A stretch of DNA of 64,000 nucleotides from NCBI RefSeq assembly GCF_024979315.1, contig NZ_JANLCK010000003.1, positions 434,001 to 498,000 on the forward strand. Direction: 5' to 3'. Source of the DNA: Herbiconiux oxytropis. Its GTDB lineage: Bacteria > Actinomycetota > Actinomycetes > Actinomycetales > Microbacteriaceae. A program made the position numbers and the translations under genes. This document shows positions 24,768 to 33,743 of this stretch, piece by piece (position 1 is the first letter of the stretch; every line of letters begins with the position of its first letter). A model generated the notes under the pieces. It saw only the letters and a program-made list of their open reading frames with translations, ran no database searches and was not told the origin of the DNA.

Positions 24768-25610
24768 ATGTCTGACCCCACGCCCCCCTCGGCCTCCGCC
24801 CCGGCCCCGGCCCCGGCTCCTGCGGTCCCCGCACCGGCGGCGCACGCTCCGAGCGATCACCCCGCCATGCAGCTCAATCGCTTGAGCAAGCGCTTCGGCG
24901 ACAAGGTGGCCGTCGACGACCTCAGTCTCACGGTGCCGGTCGGCTCGTTCTACGGCATGGTCGGCCCGAACGGCGCCGGCAAGACCACCACGCTCTCGAT
25001 GGCCACGGGCCTGCTGCACCCCGATGCCGGGCAGTCCCTCATCCACGGCGTCGACCTCTGGGCCGAACCGCTCAAGGCCAAGGCCCTCATCGGCAACCTC
25101 TCCGACGGCGTCAAGCTCTTCGACCGCCTCACCGGCGAGCAGCTCGTGACCTACAACGGGCTGCTCTTCGGCCTCGACCGCGACGAGGTGGCCGAGCGCG
25201 TGGCCGACCTGCTGAAGCTGCTCGATCTCGAGTCGGCCGCCGGCACGCTCGTGGTGGACTACTCGGCCGGCATGACCAAGAAGATCGCCCTGGCCTGCGC
25301 CCTCGTGCACGCCCCGCGGCTGCTCGTGCTCGACGAGCCGTTCGAGTCGGTCGACCCGGTCTCGGCGGCGAACATCCGCGACATCCTCACCGGCTACGTG
25401 CAGAACGGCGGCACGGTCATCGTCTCGAGCCACGTGATGGATCTCGTGCAGCGCATGTGCGACCACGTCGCGGTGGTCGCGAACGGCAGGGTCCTCGTGG
25501 CAGGCACGGTCGACGAGGTGCGCGACGGATCGACGCTCGAGGACCGCTTCGTCGACCTCGTCGGCGGCCGCACCCACGCAGAGGGGCCGGAATGGTTGCG
25601 ACGCTCGTAA
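24768..25610 (+). CDS. ABC transporter ATP-binding protein (ABC-2 exporter type)
   Basis: A 280-residue ATPase with an unusual Ala/Pro-rich 30-residue N-terminal extension. Walker A is GPNGAGKTT, Walker B is LLVLDEPFES and the H-loop is VIVSSH. The signature motif is degenerate: YSAGM replaces LSGGQ, as in some CcmA-like exporters. It drives the permease encoded by the next gene, whose start overlaps its stop by 19 bases. The pair probably exports an unknown substrate. The ATG at 24768 follows a TGGAGCC ribosome-binding site. Confidence 0.88.
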   Translation: MSDPTPPSASAPAPAPAPAVPAPAAHAPSDHPAMQLNRLSKRFGDKVAVDDLSLTVPVGSFYGMVGPNGAGKTTTLSMATGLLHPDAGQSLIHGVDLWAEPLKAKALIGNLSDGVKLFDRLTGEQLVTYNGLLFGLDRDEVAERVADLLKLLDLESAAGTLVVDYSAGMTKKIALACALVHAPRLLVLDEPFESVDPVSAANIRDILTGYVQNGGTVIVSSHVMDLVQRMCDHVAVVANGRVLVAGTVDEVRDGSTLEDRFVDLVGGRTHAEGPEWLRRS

Positions 25611-27169
25611 GGCTGCGCTTCCTCGTCCTCCGCAACTCGCTCAAGCGGAGCACCTGGCAGCTCGTCGCCGTCGTGATCGGCGCCATCTACGGCCTCGGCA
25701 TCCTGGGGCTCGTCGTGGCCGCGCTCATCGGGCTCGGCTTCGCGCCCGTGGAGCTCGCCTCGACCGCGCTCATCCTCGGCGGTTCCGTGCTCGTCGTGGG
25801 CTGGATCCTCGTCCCGCTGATCGCCTTCGGCGTGGAGCAGACGCTCGAGCCCGCGCGGCTCGTGGTGTTCCCGCTGTCGATGAAGCAGCTGCTCGTGGGC
25901 CTCACCGTCACCGGCATCCTCGGCGTGCCCGGCATCGTCACCTCGATCGCCGTGCTCGCGACCTTCGCCACCTGGCTCCGCGAGCCGCTCGCCGCCGTGG
26001 CCGCGGTGATCGGCGGCGCGGTCGGAGTGCTCATCTGCGTGATCGGATCGCGCACGGTCGCCGCGCTCTCGACGAGCCTGCAGTCCAACCGCCGGTTCCG
26101 GGAGCTCGGCGGCATCCTGATCTTCATCCCGCTCATCCTGCTCGGGCCCATCATCACCTGGGTCTCGCAGGGCGTCGCCACCTCGGCGGATGCGCTGCCG
26201 CAGCTCGCGCGGGCACTCAGCTGGTCGCCGCTCGGAGCACCCTGGTCGGTGGCCGCCGATGTCGCCATCGGCGACTGGGGCCCCGCCGCCGCGAAGCTCG
26301 GCATCTCACTCGCCACGGTGGCGGTGCTCGTGCTGATCTGGCGCCGCAGCCTCGCGGTAGCCCTCGTGACCCCGCCGGCCTCCTCGGCCAAGCGCGTGGC
26401 GAAGGGCAAGACGGGCCTGTTCGGCATCCTCCCGGCCACCCCGGCCGGTGCGATCGCCGCCCGCTGCCTCACCTACTGGCGGCGCGACCCCCGCTACGCC
26501 CGCCAGTTGATCATCGTGCCGCTCGTGCCCGTCTTCCTCGCCATCTACTCGGGCAACATGGGCTCGCTCGTGCTGCTCAACCTCACCGGCCCGCTCATCG
26601 CCTTCGTGCTCGCTCTCGCGCTCTACACCGACATCTCCTACGACGGAACGGCCTTCGCCACGCACCTGGCCGACGGCGTGCGGGGCATCGACGATCGCCT
26701 CGGACGCCTCTGGGCCCTCTCGGTCATCGCCGTGCCCGTGATCCTGCTCGGCACCTTCATCCCCGTGGCGATCACCGACTCGTGGGCGAGTCTGCCCATG
26801 CTGCTCGGGCTCGCGGTCGCGGTGTACCTCACCGGTCTCGGCGTCTCGGCCGTCTCGTCGTCGCGCATCGTCATCCCCGTGCCGCAGGCGGGCGACAACC
26901 CGTTCAAGTCGGCGCCGGGGGCCGGGTTCTCGACCATGCTCTCCGGCTTCGCCACTTGGGGCGTCACCATGGCGCTGTGCCTGCCCGCGATCGTGCTCGC
27001 CATCCTGAGCGTCGTGTTCGACTCGGTGCTCTACGGCTGGCTGACACTCGCGGCGGGCCTGGTGGTCGGCGCGATCGCGTTCGTGATCGGGCTGCGGATG
27101 GGTGCCGCCCAGCTCGACCGGCGCGGGCCTGATCTGCTCGCGCGGCTCAAGCGGATGCGCAGCGCCTAG
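25592..27169 (+). CDS. ABC-2-type exporter permease
   Basis: A 525-residue membrane protein with around ten or more hydrophobic spans in two halves. The first begins at LVAVVIGAIYGLGILGLVVA. A cytoplasmic stretch in the middle (SAKRVAKGKTGLFGIL) precedes ARCLTYWRRDPRYARQ. The protein resembles large actinobacterial ABC-2 transporter permeases that work with CcmA-like ATPases. The ATG at 25592 lies inside the ATPase gene, so the two are translationally coupled. The substrate is unknown. Confidence 0.85.
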   Translation: MVATLVRLRFLVLRNSLKRSTWQLVAVVIGAIYGLGILGLVVAALIGLGFAPVELASTALILGGSVLVVGWILVPLIAFGVEQTLEPARLVVFPLSMKQLLVGLTVTGILGVPGIVTSIAVLATFATWLREPLAAVAAVIGGAVGVLICVIGSRTVAALSTSLQSNRRFRELGGILIFIPLILLGPIITWVSQGVATSADALPQLARALSWSPLGAPWSVAADVAIGDWGPAAAKLGISLATVAVLVLIWRRSLAVALVTPPASSAKRVAKGKTGLFGILPATPAGAIAARCLTYWRRDPRYARQLIIVPLVPVFLAIYSGNMGSLVLLNLTGPLIAFVLALALYTDISYDGTAFATHLADGVRGIDDRLGRLWALSVIAVPVILLGTFIPVAITDSWASLPMLLGLAVAVYLTGLGVSAVSSSRIVIPVPQAGDNPFKSAPGAGFSTMLSGFATWGVTMALCLPAIVLAILSVVFDSVLYGWLTLAAGLVVGAIAFVIGLRMGAAQLDRRGPDLLARLKRMRSA

Positions 27170-27188
27170 GGCTCGAGCCCGGGGCGCT
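27169..27188. terminator. Possible terminator between convergent genes
   Basis: The 12-base palindrome GGGCTCGAGCCC lies at the junction of two convergent genes, flanked by GCGCC and GGGGCGC, which could extend the stem. There is no T-tract. Confidence 0.35.
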
Positions 27189-27562
27189 CAGGGCAGCTGG
27201 GGCACCCACTGCTCCAGGATGCTCGTGAAGGCCGCGCGTTTCGCCTCCACATCGGCGGCGTCGGCGAACGCCACGAGCGCGCGGTCCTTGCCCTGCCAGG
27301 CCAGCAGGCCCTCGGGGTCGTCCACCGCGAGATCCGGATGCCCAGGCACGGCCTTCGCGCCCGTGTGCAGCACCACGCGCACGGGCGCGGCCGGGCGGAG
27401 GTTCAGCGTGGCGAACCAGTCCCGCACCGCGAAGCTCGGTGCGTTCCACTTGATGCCCTCGCGGATGGCGGGGTCGGCGGCGAGGATGAGCGCACGGAGC
27501 GCCTCGACGGTCTCCCGCGGCCCCGGATCCAGCGCCGCCACGTAGTCGTCGACGTCGCTCAC
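27188..27562 (-). CDS. DUF1801 (YdhG-like) domain protein
   Basis: A 124-residue protein matching the DUF1801 pattern: VDDYVAALDPGPRETVEALR, IREGIKWNAPSFAV and a C-terminal helix. The family's biochemical role is not known, although relatives occur near iron or stress genes. The GTG start overlaps the DUF1206 stop by 4 bases, so it is translated together with that membrane protein. Confidence 0.85.
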   Translation of the reverse strand: MSDVDDYVAALDPGPRETVEALRALILAADPAIREGIKWNAPSFAVRDWFATLNLRPAAPVRVVLHTGAKAVPGHPDLAVDDPEGLLAWQGKDRALVAFADAADVEAKRAAFTSILEQWVPQLP

Positions 27563-28386
27563 TTGTCGAGTTTCGCGAGGCGCGCGCGGGCGATCAGGAA
27601 CACGCCGTACGCGATCAGGCCCACGCCGACCGCGACGAGGATGGCGATGCCGAACGGCAGGTCGGCCAGGGACTTGAGCGCTCCGTCGAGCCCCGAGGCC
27701 TGCGAGGCGTTGGAGTTCACGGCCGCCACCACGAAGAGCACCCCCACCACCGCGAGGGCGATGCCCTTGGCGACGTAGCCGACCACTCCGAGGATCACGA
27801 CCCCTCGCCCGGCGGATCCCGCGGGCACCCGGATGTTCTTGCGGAACGTGCGGCGGATGCCGATCACCACGAAACCGACACCGGCCCCGAACACCGCGAG
27901 GCCGATCGCCACGAGCAGGAACACCCCGCCCGGAGTGGCGAGCAGCTGGGCGCTCATGCTCTGCGAGCTGTCGCTCGACGACGATCCGCCACCGAGGGCG
28001 AAGGTCAGCGCGGTGCCGCCGATGGCGAAGTACACCACGCCCTTGCCGAGCTCCGAAGCGCGCTTGCCCCACTTCTTCTTGGCATCCTGATCCTGCAGCA
28101 GCACCACCTGCACGAGCTGCCAGAGGCCGAGCGCGAACAGGCCCACCACGGCGATCCACAGCACGATCAGGCCGCCGGGCGACGAGGAGATCTGGCGGAG
28201 GGCGCCCGACTGGTCGGCCTCCCCGCCCGATCCGCCTGTGCCCCCGCCGCTGAAGGCCACACCGATGGCGATGCCGCCGATGAGGATGTGCAGGAGTCCG
28301 TTCACGGCGAAGCCCGAGCGGGCGACGGTGCGGAACACGCGGCTGGTGCTGGCGTCGCGCACGGCGCCCTTGGCGGTCTGAGTCAT
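27559..28386 (-). CDS. DUF1206 membrane protein
   Basis: A 275-residue protein with three repeats of a two-TM unit, beginning FRTVARSGFAVNGLLHILIG, ELGKGVVYFAIGGTALTFAL and GRGVVILGVVGYVAKGIALA. Each repeat opens with a G-x(2)-GK/Y-type turn, which is the DUF1206 architecture. The function is unknown. Two low-complexity Gly/Ser loops lie between spans. It is divergent from gltX with only 38 bases between starts. Confidence 0.9.
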   Translation of the reverse strand: MTQTAKGAVRDASTSRVFRTVARSGFAVNGLLHILIGGIAIGVAFSGGGTGGSGGEADQSGALRQISSSPGGLIVLWIAVVGLFALGLWQLVQVVLLQDQDAKKKWGKRASELGKGVVYFAIGGTALTFALGGGSSSSDSSQSMSAQLLATPGGVFLLVAIGLAVFGAGVGFVVIGIRRTFRKNIRVPAGSAGRGVVILGVVGYVAKGIALAVVGVLFVVAAVNSNASQASGLDGALKSLADLPFGIAILVAVGVGLIAYGVFLIARARLAKLDK

Positions 28387-28403
28387 CTCACTACCGTGTC
28401 ACG

Positions 28404-28420
28404 CCCCGATAGAATCGGGG
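28404..28420 (+). promoter_or_regulatory. gltX promoter -10 inside a palindrome
   Basis: CCCCGAT-AGA-ATCGGGG forms a perfect 7-base stem and contains the -10-like TAGAAT (28410-28415). The ATG at 28425 starts 10 bases after it, so the transcript would have almost no leader. No good -35 is visible. Confidence 0.5.
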
Positions 28421-28424
28421 CGAC

Positions 28425-29951
28425 ATGAGCGCACCTTCTTCGCACCTCGCCCCGCATCCGTTCTCCACCGCCACGGGAGCCGACGTGCGCGTCCGCTTCT
28501 GCCCGAGTCCCACAGGAACGCCCCACGTGGGCCTCGTGCGCACCGCGCTGTTCAACTGGGCCTACGCGCGGCACACCGGCGGCAAGCTCGTGTTCCGCAT
28601 CGAGGACACGGATGCGAACCGCGACTCGGAGGAGAGCTACGAGCTCATCATCGAGGCGCTCACCTGGCTCGGCCTCGACTGGGACGAGGGGATCAACGTG
28701 GGCGGCCCCCACGCCCCCTACCGCCAGTCGGAGCGCTTCGACATCTACCGCGGCATCGTCGAGCGCCTGCTCGAGTCGGGGCACGTCTACGAGAGCTTCT
28801 CCAATGCCGAGGAGATCGACGCGCGCAACGAGGCGGCGGGGCGCGCGAAGCAGCTCGGCTACGACAACTTCGACCGCACTCTGACCGACGAGCAGAAGGA
28901 GGCCTTCCGTGCCGAGGGCCGGCAGCCGGCGCTCCGGCTGCGCGTGCCGGACACCGACCTCTCGTTCGACGACCTGGTGCGCGGCGAGATCACCTTCCCG
29001 GCAGGCTCGTTCACCGACTTCGTGATCGTGCGGCCCAATGGGCATCCGCTCTACACCCTGGTCAACCCGGTCGACGATGCGCTCATGGGCATCACCCACG
29101 TGCTGCGCGGAGAAGACCTGCTGTCGTCGACCCCGCGGCAGATCGCGCTCTACCACGCGCTCATCGACATCGGTGTGACCACGTTCGTGCCGCGCTTCGG
29201 GCACCTGCCCTACGTGATGGGCGAGGGCAACAAGAAGCTCTCGAAGCGCGACCCGGAGTCGAATCTCTTCCACCACCGCGACCGCGGCTTCATCCCCGAG
29301 GGTCTCGTGAACTACCTGGCGCTGCTCGGCTGGTCGCTCGCGGCCGATCGCGACGTCTTCACGCTCGACGAGATGGTGGCGGCGTTCGACGTGGAGGACG
29401 TGCTGCCGAACCCGGCCCGCTTCGACCTCAAGAAGGCCGAGTCGATCGATGGCGACCACATCCGGATGCTGGCCGTGGAGGACTTCGCGGAGCGGCTCGT
29501 GCCCTACCTCGAGGCCGCCGGTGTCGTGAGCACGCCGCTGTCTGCGGCCGAGTCGGCCACGCTGGCGGCCGTCGCGCCGCTCGTGCAGACGCGCATGGCG
29601 CTGCTCGGCGAGGCGCCGGAGCTCCTGGCGTCGTTCTTCGTGGCGGCCTCCTCGCTCACCTACGCTCCGGATGCCCTCGCCTCGCTCCCCGAGAACGCCG
29701 GTCTCGTGCTCGTGGCCGCCATCGGCGGGCTCGAGCTCGTGCCCGAGCCGTCGTGGAACGCCGAGTCCATCCAGGCGGCACTGCAGTCGGCCCTCATCGA
29801 GGGCCTGGGGCTGAAGCCCCGCGTGGCCTACGGACCGCTCCGCGTGGCCCTCTCGGGCCGGCGGATCTCGCCGCCGCTGTTCGAGTCGATGGAGATCCTC
29901 GGCAAGGCCGAGACCGTCGCACGGCTCGACGCGCTGGTGAAGGCGCTGTGA
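28425..29951 (+). CDS. gltX: Glutamyl-tRNA synthetase
   Basis: A 508-residue class I aminoacyl-tRNA synthetase charging tRNA-Glu (and tRNA-Gln in bacteria that use the amidotransferase route). The HIGH-type motif is [10 protein letters not shown], near residue 29. [14 protein letters not shown] follows, and the KMSKS-type motif is [10 protein letters not shown]. The length and the C-terminal anticodon-binding domain are normal. The gene is preceded by a short palindrome containing the -10 box. Its stop overlaps the start of the thioredoxin-reductase-like gene (GTGA). A tRNA-Gln gene lies 5 kb downstream. Confidence 0.97.
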   Translation: MSAPSSHLAPHPFSTATGADVRVRFCPSPTGTPHVGLVRTALFNWAYARHTGGKLVFRIEDTDANRDSEESYELIIEALTWLGLDWDEGINVGGPHAPYRQSERFDIYRGIVERLLESGHVYESFSNAEEIDARNEAAGRAKQLGYDNFDRTLTDEQKEAFRAEGRQPALRLRVPDTDLSFDDLVRGEITFPAGSFTDFVIVRPNGHPLYTLVNPVDDALMGITHVLRGEDLLSSTPRQIALYHALIDIGVTTFVPRFGHLPYVMGEGNKKLSKRDPESNLFHHRDRGFIPEGLVNYLALLGWSLAADRDVFTLDEMVAAFDVEDVLPNPARFDLKKAESIDGDHIRMLAVEDFAERLVPYLEAAGVVSTPLSAAESATLAAVAPLVQTRMALLGEAPELLASFFVAASSLTYAPDALASLPENAGLVLVAAIGGLELVPEPSWNAESIQAALQSALIEGLGLKPRVAYGPLRVALSGRRISPPLFESMEILGKAETVARLDALVKAL

Positions 29952-30916
29952 GCACGGCGGCGGGCGCGCCTGCCGCTCCGGCCGGACCGGTCGGCGGGCA
30001 CTACGACGTCGTGATCATCGGCGGAGGGCCCGCGGGACTCTCCGCCGGGCTCAACCTCGTGCGGGCGCGCCGTCGGGTGCTCATCCTCGACAGCAACCGC
30101 CCCCGCCACTCCGCCACCCTCGTCTCCCATGGTTTCGTCACTCGAGACGGCGTCTCGCCGCTCGAGCTTCGCTCGCTCGGGCGCGAGGAGTTCGCGGGCT
30201 ACCCCGACGCCGAGTTCCACCAGGGCCTCGTCTCCGCGGTCACCCGGGTCGAGGGCGAGGAGGTCGTCTTCTCCGTCACCTCGCGCGGTGTGCGCGGGTC
30301 GGCGGATCGCGACGTCACCGCATCCGTCGTCATCCTGGCCTCGGGCCTCGCCGAGACGCTGCCCGCGCTGCCGAGCATGCGCGCCTACTACGGCACGAGC
30401 CTGCACAGCTGCATCGAGTGCGACGGCTTCGAGAAGAGCGACGGCGCGCTGGCGCTCATCGGCGACACCGACGATCTCGCCGAGCGCGCACTGCTCGTCT
30501 CCCAGGTCACCGACGACCTGATCGTGTTCACCAACGGCTCCGCGGCGGTCACCGCCGAGGAGGAGGCCGCGCTCGCACGGCGCGGCATCGCGGTGGAGCG
30601 CCGCCCCATCGCCGACGTGGTGGGCGATCGCTCGGGCCTCACGGGCGTGCAGCTCGACGACGGCACCCTCGTGCCGCGCACGGGTGGCTTCGTGCGCCCC
30701 CACTGGTCGGTGCCGCTCGACTTCGCCGCCTCCCTGGGGCTCGACCGCGACCCCGACGGACACATCCTCGTGGCCGATCGCGGCGCCACCTCGGTGCCCG
30801 GCGTCTACGCGATCGGCGACCTCACGGCCCCCGGCCCCCAGCAGCTCATCGTGGCGGCCGGTGCCGGAGCCCGCACGGCCGCCGCCGTCAACCGCCACCT
30901 CCTCGGACCCCTCTAG
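29948..30916 (+). CDS. Thioredoxin-reductase-like FAD oxidoreductase with CIEC active site
   Basis: A 322-residue flavoprotein of the thioredoxin reductase fold. The FAD site is [18 protein letters not shown] near the N-terminus and [16 protein letters not shown] near the C-terminus. The redox-active pair is [10 protein letters not shown], corresponding to CATCDG in TrxR. The NADPH-binding motif is degraded, reading [12 protein letters not shown] instead of GGGxxA. It may therefore use O2 or another partner, like GliT-type oxidases, or a different reductant. This is inference from the sequence. The GTG start is coupled to gltX. Confidence 0.85.
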   Translation: MSTAAGAPAAPAGPVGGHYDVVIIGGGPAGLSAGLNLVRARRRVLILDSNRPRHSATLVSHGFVTRDGVSPLELRSLGREEFAGYPDAEFHQGLVSAVTRVEGEEVVFSVTSRGVRGSADRDVTASVVILASGLAETLPALPSMRAYYGTSLHSCIECDGFEKSDGALALIGDTDDLAERALLVSQVTDDLIVFTNGSAAVTAEEEAALARRGIAVERRPIADVVGDRSGLTGVQLDDGTLVPRTGGFVRPHWSVPLDFAASLGLDRDPDGHILVADRGATSVPGVYAIGDLTAPGPQQLIVAAGAGARTAAAVNRHLLGPL

Positions 30917-30930
30917 CCGGCCCCACCCAA

Positions 30931-30960
30931 CCGCCGCCGGTTCGGGCGGACGGGCGGCGG
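30931..30960. terminator. Terminator-like hairpin between convergent genes
   Basis: CCGCCGCC (30931-30938) pairs with GGCGGCGG (30953-30960) around a 14-base loop, between two convergent stop codons. No T-tract is present. Confidence 0.5.
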
Positions 30961-30964
30961 AGGG

Positions 30965-31576
30965 TCAGGAGTCGGAGCGCACGCGGCGGAGCCAGGCACG
31001 GCGGCCCTGGAGGAAAGGCTCCACGTCGGTGACGCGGTCGAGCGCGATGGCGTCGGGCGAGACGCCGCGGGCCTCGACCGCGAGCGTGCGCCCGCCGACG
31101 GTGGTGGCGGCCCACCAGCGGTCGCCGCGCTCCCACAGCTCGAACGGGTGCTCGAGGCCGCCGAGCGCGAGCGGCACGATCGAGTCGGGGAGGCCTTCGG
31201 CGGGAGAGAGAACGCGGTACTGCGATCCGCCGTCCACCCGCTCCGCGCGACGCCGGAGCCGTTCCACCACCGAGCGGCTGTCGCCCTCGCGCCAGTGCAC
31301 GTGCACCTCGAAGGCGTCCTCACCCCGGCCGGTGCCCACAGGAGGGGCCCGGTCGGGGTCGCGCTCCTCCGGAGAGTCCTTCGGCGGCAGCTCGTGTGCG
31401 AACGACAGCACGCGCGTGTGCCCCGAGTAGTCCCAATCGGTCACCATCGCGAACCCCGGCCACTCCACGAGCCCGAAGGCGCCGGCGGGCTCGAACGACG
31501 CTCGCAGGCGCTCATCCGTCTCATCCACCCGATTCCAGAACTCGTCCGGAGTGAGGTGTCGGGGCCCTGCCTGCAT
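30965..31576 (-). CDS. Hypothetical protein
   Basis: A 203-residue soluble protein without a recognised domain. It starts MQAGPRHLTPDEFWNRVDET and has several Trp-rich stretches (WDYSGHTRVLSF, VHVHWREGDSR, LWERGDRWWAATT) and a C-terminus rich in arginine. The composition and codon bias match the surrounding core genes, so it looks like a real gene. The start at 31576 is preferred over the upstream ATG because the N-terminal extension runs into the divergent gene's promoter. Confidence 0.65.
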   Translation of the reverse strand: MQAGPRHLTPDEFWNRVDETDERLRASFEPAGAFGLVEWPGFAMVTDWDYSGHTRVLSFAHELPPKDSPEERDPDRAPPVGTGRGEDAFEVHVHWREGDSRSVVERLRRRAERVDGGSQYRVLSPAEGLPDSIVPLALGGLEHPFELWERGDRWWAATTVGGRTLAVEARGVSPDAIALDRVTDVEPFLQGRRAWLRRVRSDS

Positions 31577-31652
31577 GCCTCCAGTCTGGCATCCGGGCCA
31601 GGCGACCAGGGGGTCACGACCCGCCGTGGCGACCGGTTGCGAGAATAGGGGA

Positions 31653-32225
31653 GTGAACGAGAACAGCAGGCCCCGCCGACCGGATGTCACGCAGACCGAG
31701 ATGGTCGGCGGCATCGAAGCACTCGAGGTCTCGCTGCACGACGCCGACGAGCGCTGGGCCGAGGCCTACGTCGAGCACCGGCAGCGCATCAGGGAGGCCC
31801 TCGCCGACCTGGGCGAGGAGTTCGGCATCGAGCACATCGGCTCGACCGCGGTGCCGGGACTGGCGGCCAAGCCCATCGTCGACATCGTGGTCACGGTGCC
31901 CGACATCACGGCCGAGGAGGACTACCTCGGCCAGCTGATCGCCGCCGGCTACGAGCTGAGGGTGCGGGAGCCCGGTCACCGGCTCGTGCGCACCCCGGCG
32001 CGCGACGTGCACGTGCACCTCTACGAGCACGAGCACCCGGCGGTGGCCGACTACCTGCTCCTCCGCGATCAGCTGCGTGCGGATGCCGCCGACCGCGCCC
32101 TCTACGAGAACACGAAGCGCGCGCTCCTCGAGCGCCGCTGGGACGACACGAACGCCTACGCGGAGGCCAAGACCGCCGTCATCCGGCAGATCAAGGTGCG
32201 CGCACGAGCCCGGCAGGCAGGCTAG
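31653..32225 (+). CDS. GrpB/UPF0157 family nucleotidyltransferase-like protein
   Basis: A 190-residue protein with the GrpB hallmark IEHIGSTAVPGLAAKPIVDI, which forms the nucleotidyltransferase-like active site, and later RDVHVHLYEHEHP. About 20 extra N-terminal residues precede the domain. The function of the family is not established. The GTG at 31653 sits 6 bases after a GAGAAT box, so the transcript may be nearly leaderless. The stop overlaps the convergent PLDc_N gene by 4 bases. Confidence 0.88.
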   Translation: MNENSRPRRPDVTQTEMVGGIEALEVSLHDADERWAEAYVEHRQRIREALADLGEEFGIEHIGSTAVPGLAAKPIVDIVVTVPDITAEEDYLGQLIAAGYELRVREPGHRLVRTPARDVHVHLYEHEHPAVADYLLLRDQLRADAADRALYENTKRALLERRWDDTNAYAEAKTAVIRQIKVRARARQAG

Positions 32226-32449
32226 GCCCGGGGCGGATCTCCGGCCGTGGCGTAGCGGCGGCCGACGGCGAACCAGACGATCGAGCCCAGGAGCGGCAGG
32301 ATCAGCACGACCAGCACCCAGGTCACGCGCTCGCCGGTCGACGCCCGCGGGGCGCGGACGATGCTGACCAGTGCCGCGATGAACAGCACGACGGCGGCGA
32401 GCCAGATCAGCAGGAGGACGACGTGCCAGGGCTCGAATGAGGCGAACAT
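32222..32449 (-). CDS. Small PLDc_N-domain membrane protein
   Basis: A 75-residue protein with two hydrophobic spans (VVLLLIWLAAVVLFIAALVS and VTWVLVVLILPLLGSIVWFA). The LPLLGSIVWFAVGRR ending is characteristic of the PLDc_N (phospholipase D-nuclease N-terminal) family of small membrane proteins. Its role is unknown. A GTG at 32452 is an equally possible start. The codon usage is normal for the genome. Confidence 0.75.
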   Translation of the reverse strand: MFASFEPWHVVLLLIWLAAVVLFIAALVSIVRAPRASTGERVTWVLVVLILPLLGSIVWFAVGRRYATAGDPPRA

Positions 32450-32498
32450 CACCCCATCATGCCCCGATCAGGGGCCATCGGGGGCACCCCGCGCCCGC

Positions 32499-32504
32499 TA
32501 GGGT
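32499..32504 (+). promoter_or_regulatory. Leaderless-type -10 of the DedA gene
   Basis: TAGGGT ends 6 bases before the ATG at 32511. The expected transcription start then falls on the A of the start codon, as in leaderless actinobacterial mRNAs. Confidence 0.5.
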
Positions 32505-32510
32505 CGCACT

Positions 32511-33164
32511 ATGGCACCGGCCGACCTCTTCAACCTGCAGGACACCGTCGAAGGCGCAGGCCTCTGGGGTCTCGCCATCGTGTGCGTCATCATCTTCGCC
32601 GAGACGGGCCTGCTCATCGGCTTCTTCCTCCCGGGTGACACGCTCCTGTTCTTCACCGGGCTGCTCACCTACACGGGCGCCATCCCGCTCCCGCTCGCCG
32701 TGGTCATCCTGGCCGTCTTCGCCGCCGCCTTCCTCGGCGACCAACTCGGCTTCGTCATCGGCCGCCGGGCGGGCCCGGCCATCTTCGAGCGCCGCGATTC
32801 CGGTTTCTTCAGCCGCAAGAACGTCGACCGCACCCAGGCCTTCTTCGACCGCTTCGGCGGCTGGGCCGTCACGATCGCCCGCTTCGTCGGCGTCGTGCGC
32901 ACCTTCGCTCCGGTGGCCGCCGGCGTCGGCCGCATGAAGTACTCGCACTTCGTGGGCTTCAACGCCCTCGGGGCCGCCATCTGGTCGGCGGCGCTGATCG
33001 GTGTCGGCTACGCCCTCGGCTCCATCCCCGAGGTCGCCGAGGTCGTGCAGCAGTACATGGAGTGGGTGCTCATCGGCATCGTCGTGCTCACGGTCGGATC
33101 GGCGCTCATCGCCTTCCTGCGGCAGCGTGCTCGGGCCCGCCGCGAGAAGGTGACCTCGGCCTGA
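32511..33164 (+). CDS. DedA-family membrane protein
   Basis: A 217-residue polytopic protein of the DedA (SNARE-associated/VTT) family. It shows FAETGLLIGFFLPGDTLLFF and GDQLGFVIGRRAGPAIF near the N-terminus. The conserved arginine-containing segment RFVGVVRTFAPVAAGVGRM and the C-terminal pair of spans follow. Family members act in the inner membrane as proton-dependent lipid (undecaprenyl or phospholipid) flippases or in pH tolerance. The start is preceded by a TAGGGT -10 and lacks a ribosome-binding site, so the mRNA is probably leaderless. Confidence 0.92.
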   Translation: MAPADLFNLQDTVEGAGLWGLAIVCVIIFAETGLLIGFFLPGDTLLFFTGLLTYTGAIPLPLAVVILAVFAAAFLGDQLGFVIGRRAGPAIFERRDSGFFSRKNVDRTQAFFDRFGGWAVTIARFVGVVRTFAPVAAGVGRMKYSHFVGFNALGAAIWSAALIGVGYALGSIPEVAEVVQQYMEWVLIGIVVLTVGSALIAFLRQRARARREKVTSA

Positions 33165-33171
33165 GGTCTGG

Positions 33172-33669
33172 CTACAGCAGTCGCAGCTTCTTCACGAGGG
33201 AGTCCACTGTGGCGCGCGGCCCCACGATGCTGAGCGCGAGGCACTCGAGCCCGGCTCCGGGGGTCATTGCGAGTTCGCTCAGGTACTCGTCGTAGACGCG
33301 CGTCGTCTGTCCAGCGAGCGGCATGTCGGCCAGCCACACGCCGGAATCCTCCGCGATCGACTGCACCACCTTGGCCCGGGTGTTCGCGAGCCGTTCGGCC
33401 GAGGCGCCCAGCACGGTGCACCCGGCCCAGGCGAGCCCCGGATGCGCGACCCCGTCGGCGTCGACCGCATCCGGACCCTGCAGCCCGGCCACGACCGATC
33501 CGGTCGCCGCCGCCACGCACGCGACGGCGTTGGCGGCGCGACCGGCCGGGAGGTCGCTGTCGACCACGATCACCCACTTGAGGCGGGAGGCGCGGGTCGA
33601 CTCGCCCGTGACGATCTCGTCGGGGGAGTAAGCGGGAACGGATGCTGCTGATGCGGTGTTCGAATTCAC
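33172..33669 (-). CDS. DUF2000 family protein
   Basis: A 165-residue protein with the DUF2000 pattern KWVIVVDSDLPAGRAANAVA and a late ALSIVGPRATVDSLVKKL strand-helix. The family has a PTH2-like fold but its function is not established. The GTG start at 33669 lies in a 74-base region shared with the divergent Lrp/AsnC-type regulator, which may control it, as is common for divergent pairs. Confidence 0.85.
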   Translation of the reverse strand: MNSNTASAASVPAYSPDEIVTGESTRASRLKWVIVVDSDLPAGRAANAVACVAAATGSVVAGLQGPDAVDADGVAHPGLAWAGCTVLGASAERLANTRAKVVQSIAEDSGVWLADMPLAGQTTRVYDEYLSELAMTPGAGLECLALSIVGPRATVDSLVKKLRLL

Positions 33670-33690
33670 ACCGTGATGCTATGCAGGAGT

Positions 33691-33737
33691 TCGATCGGTC
33701 TACAATCGATCCGTACTTAATCCGGGAACGGGAGGTG
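33691..33737. promoter_or_regulatory. Promoter and ribosome-binding site of the Lrp/AsnC gene
   Basis: A TACAAT -10-like hexamer at 33701-33706 lies inside the inverted repeat GATCG...CGATC (33693-33711). GGAGGTG at 33731-33737 is a near-perfect Shine-Dalgarno sequence 6 bases before the GTG at 33744. This supports that downstream start over the earlier ATGs. Confidence 0.55.
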
Positions 33738-33743
33738 AGCGGC

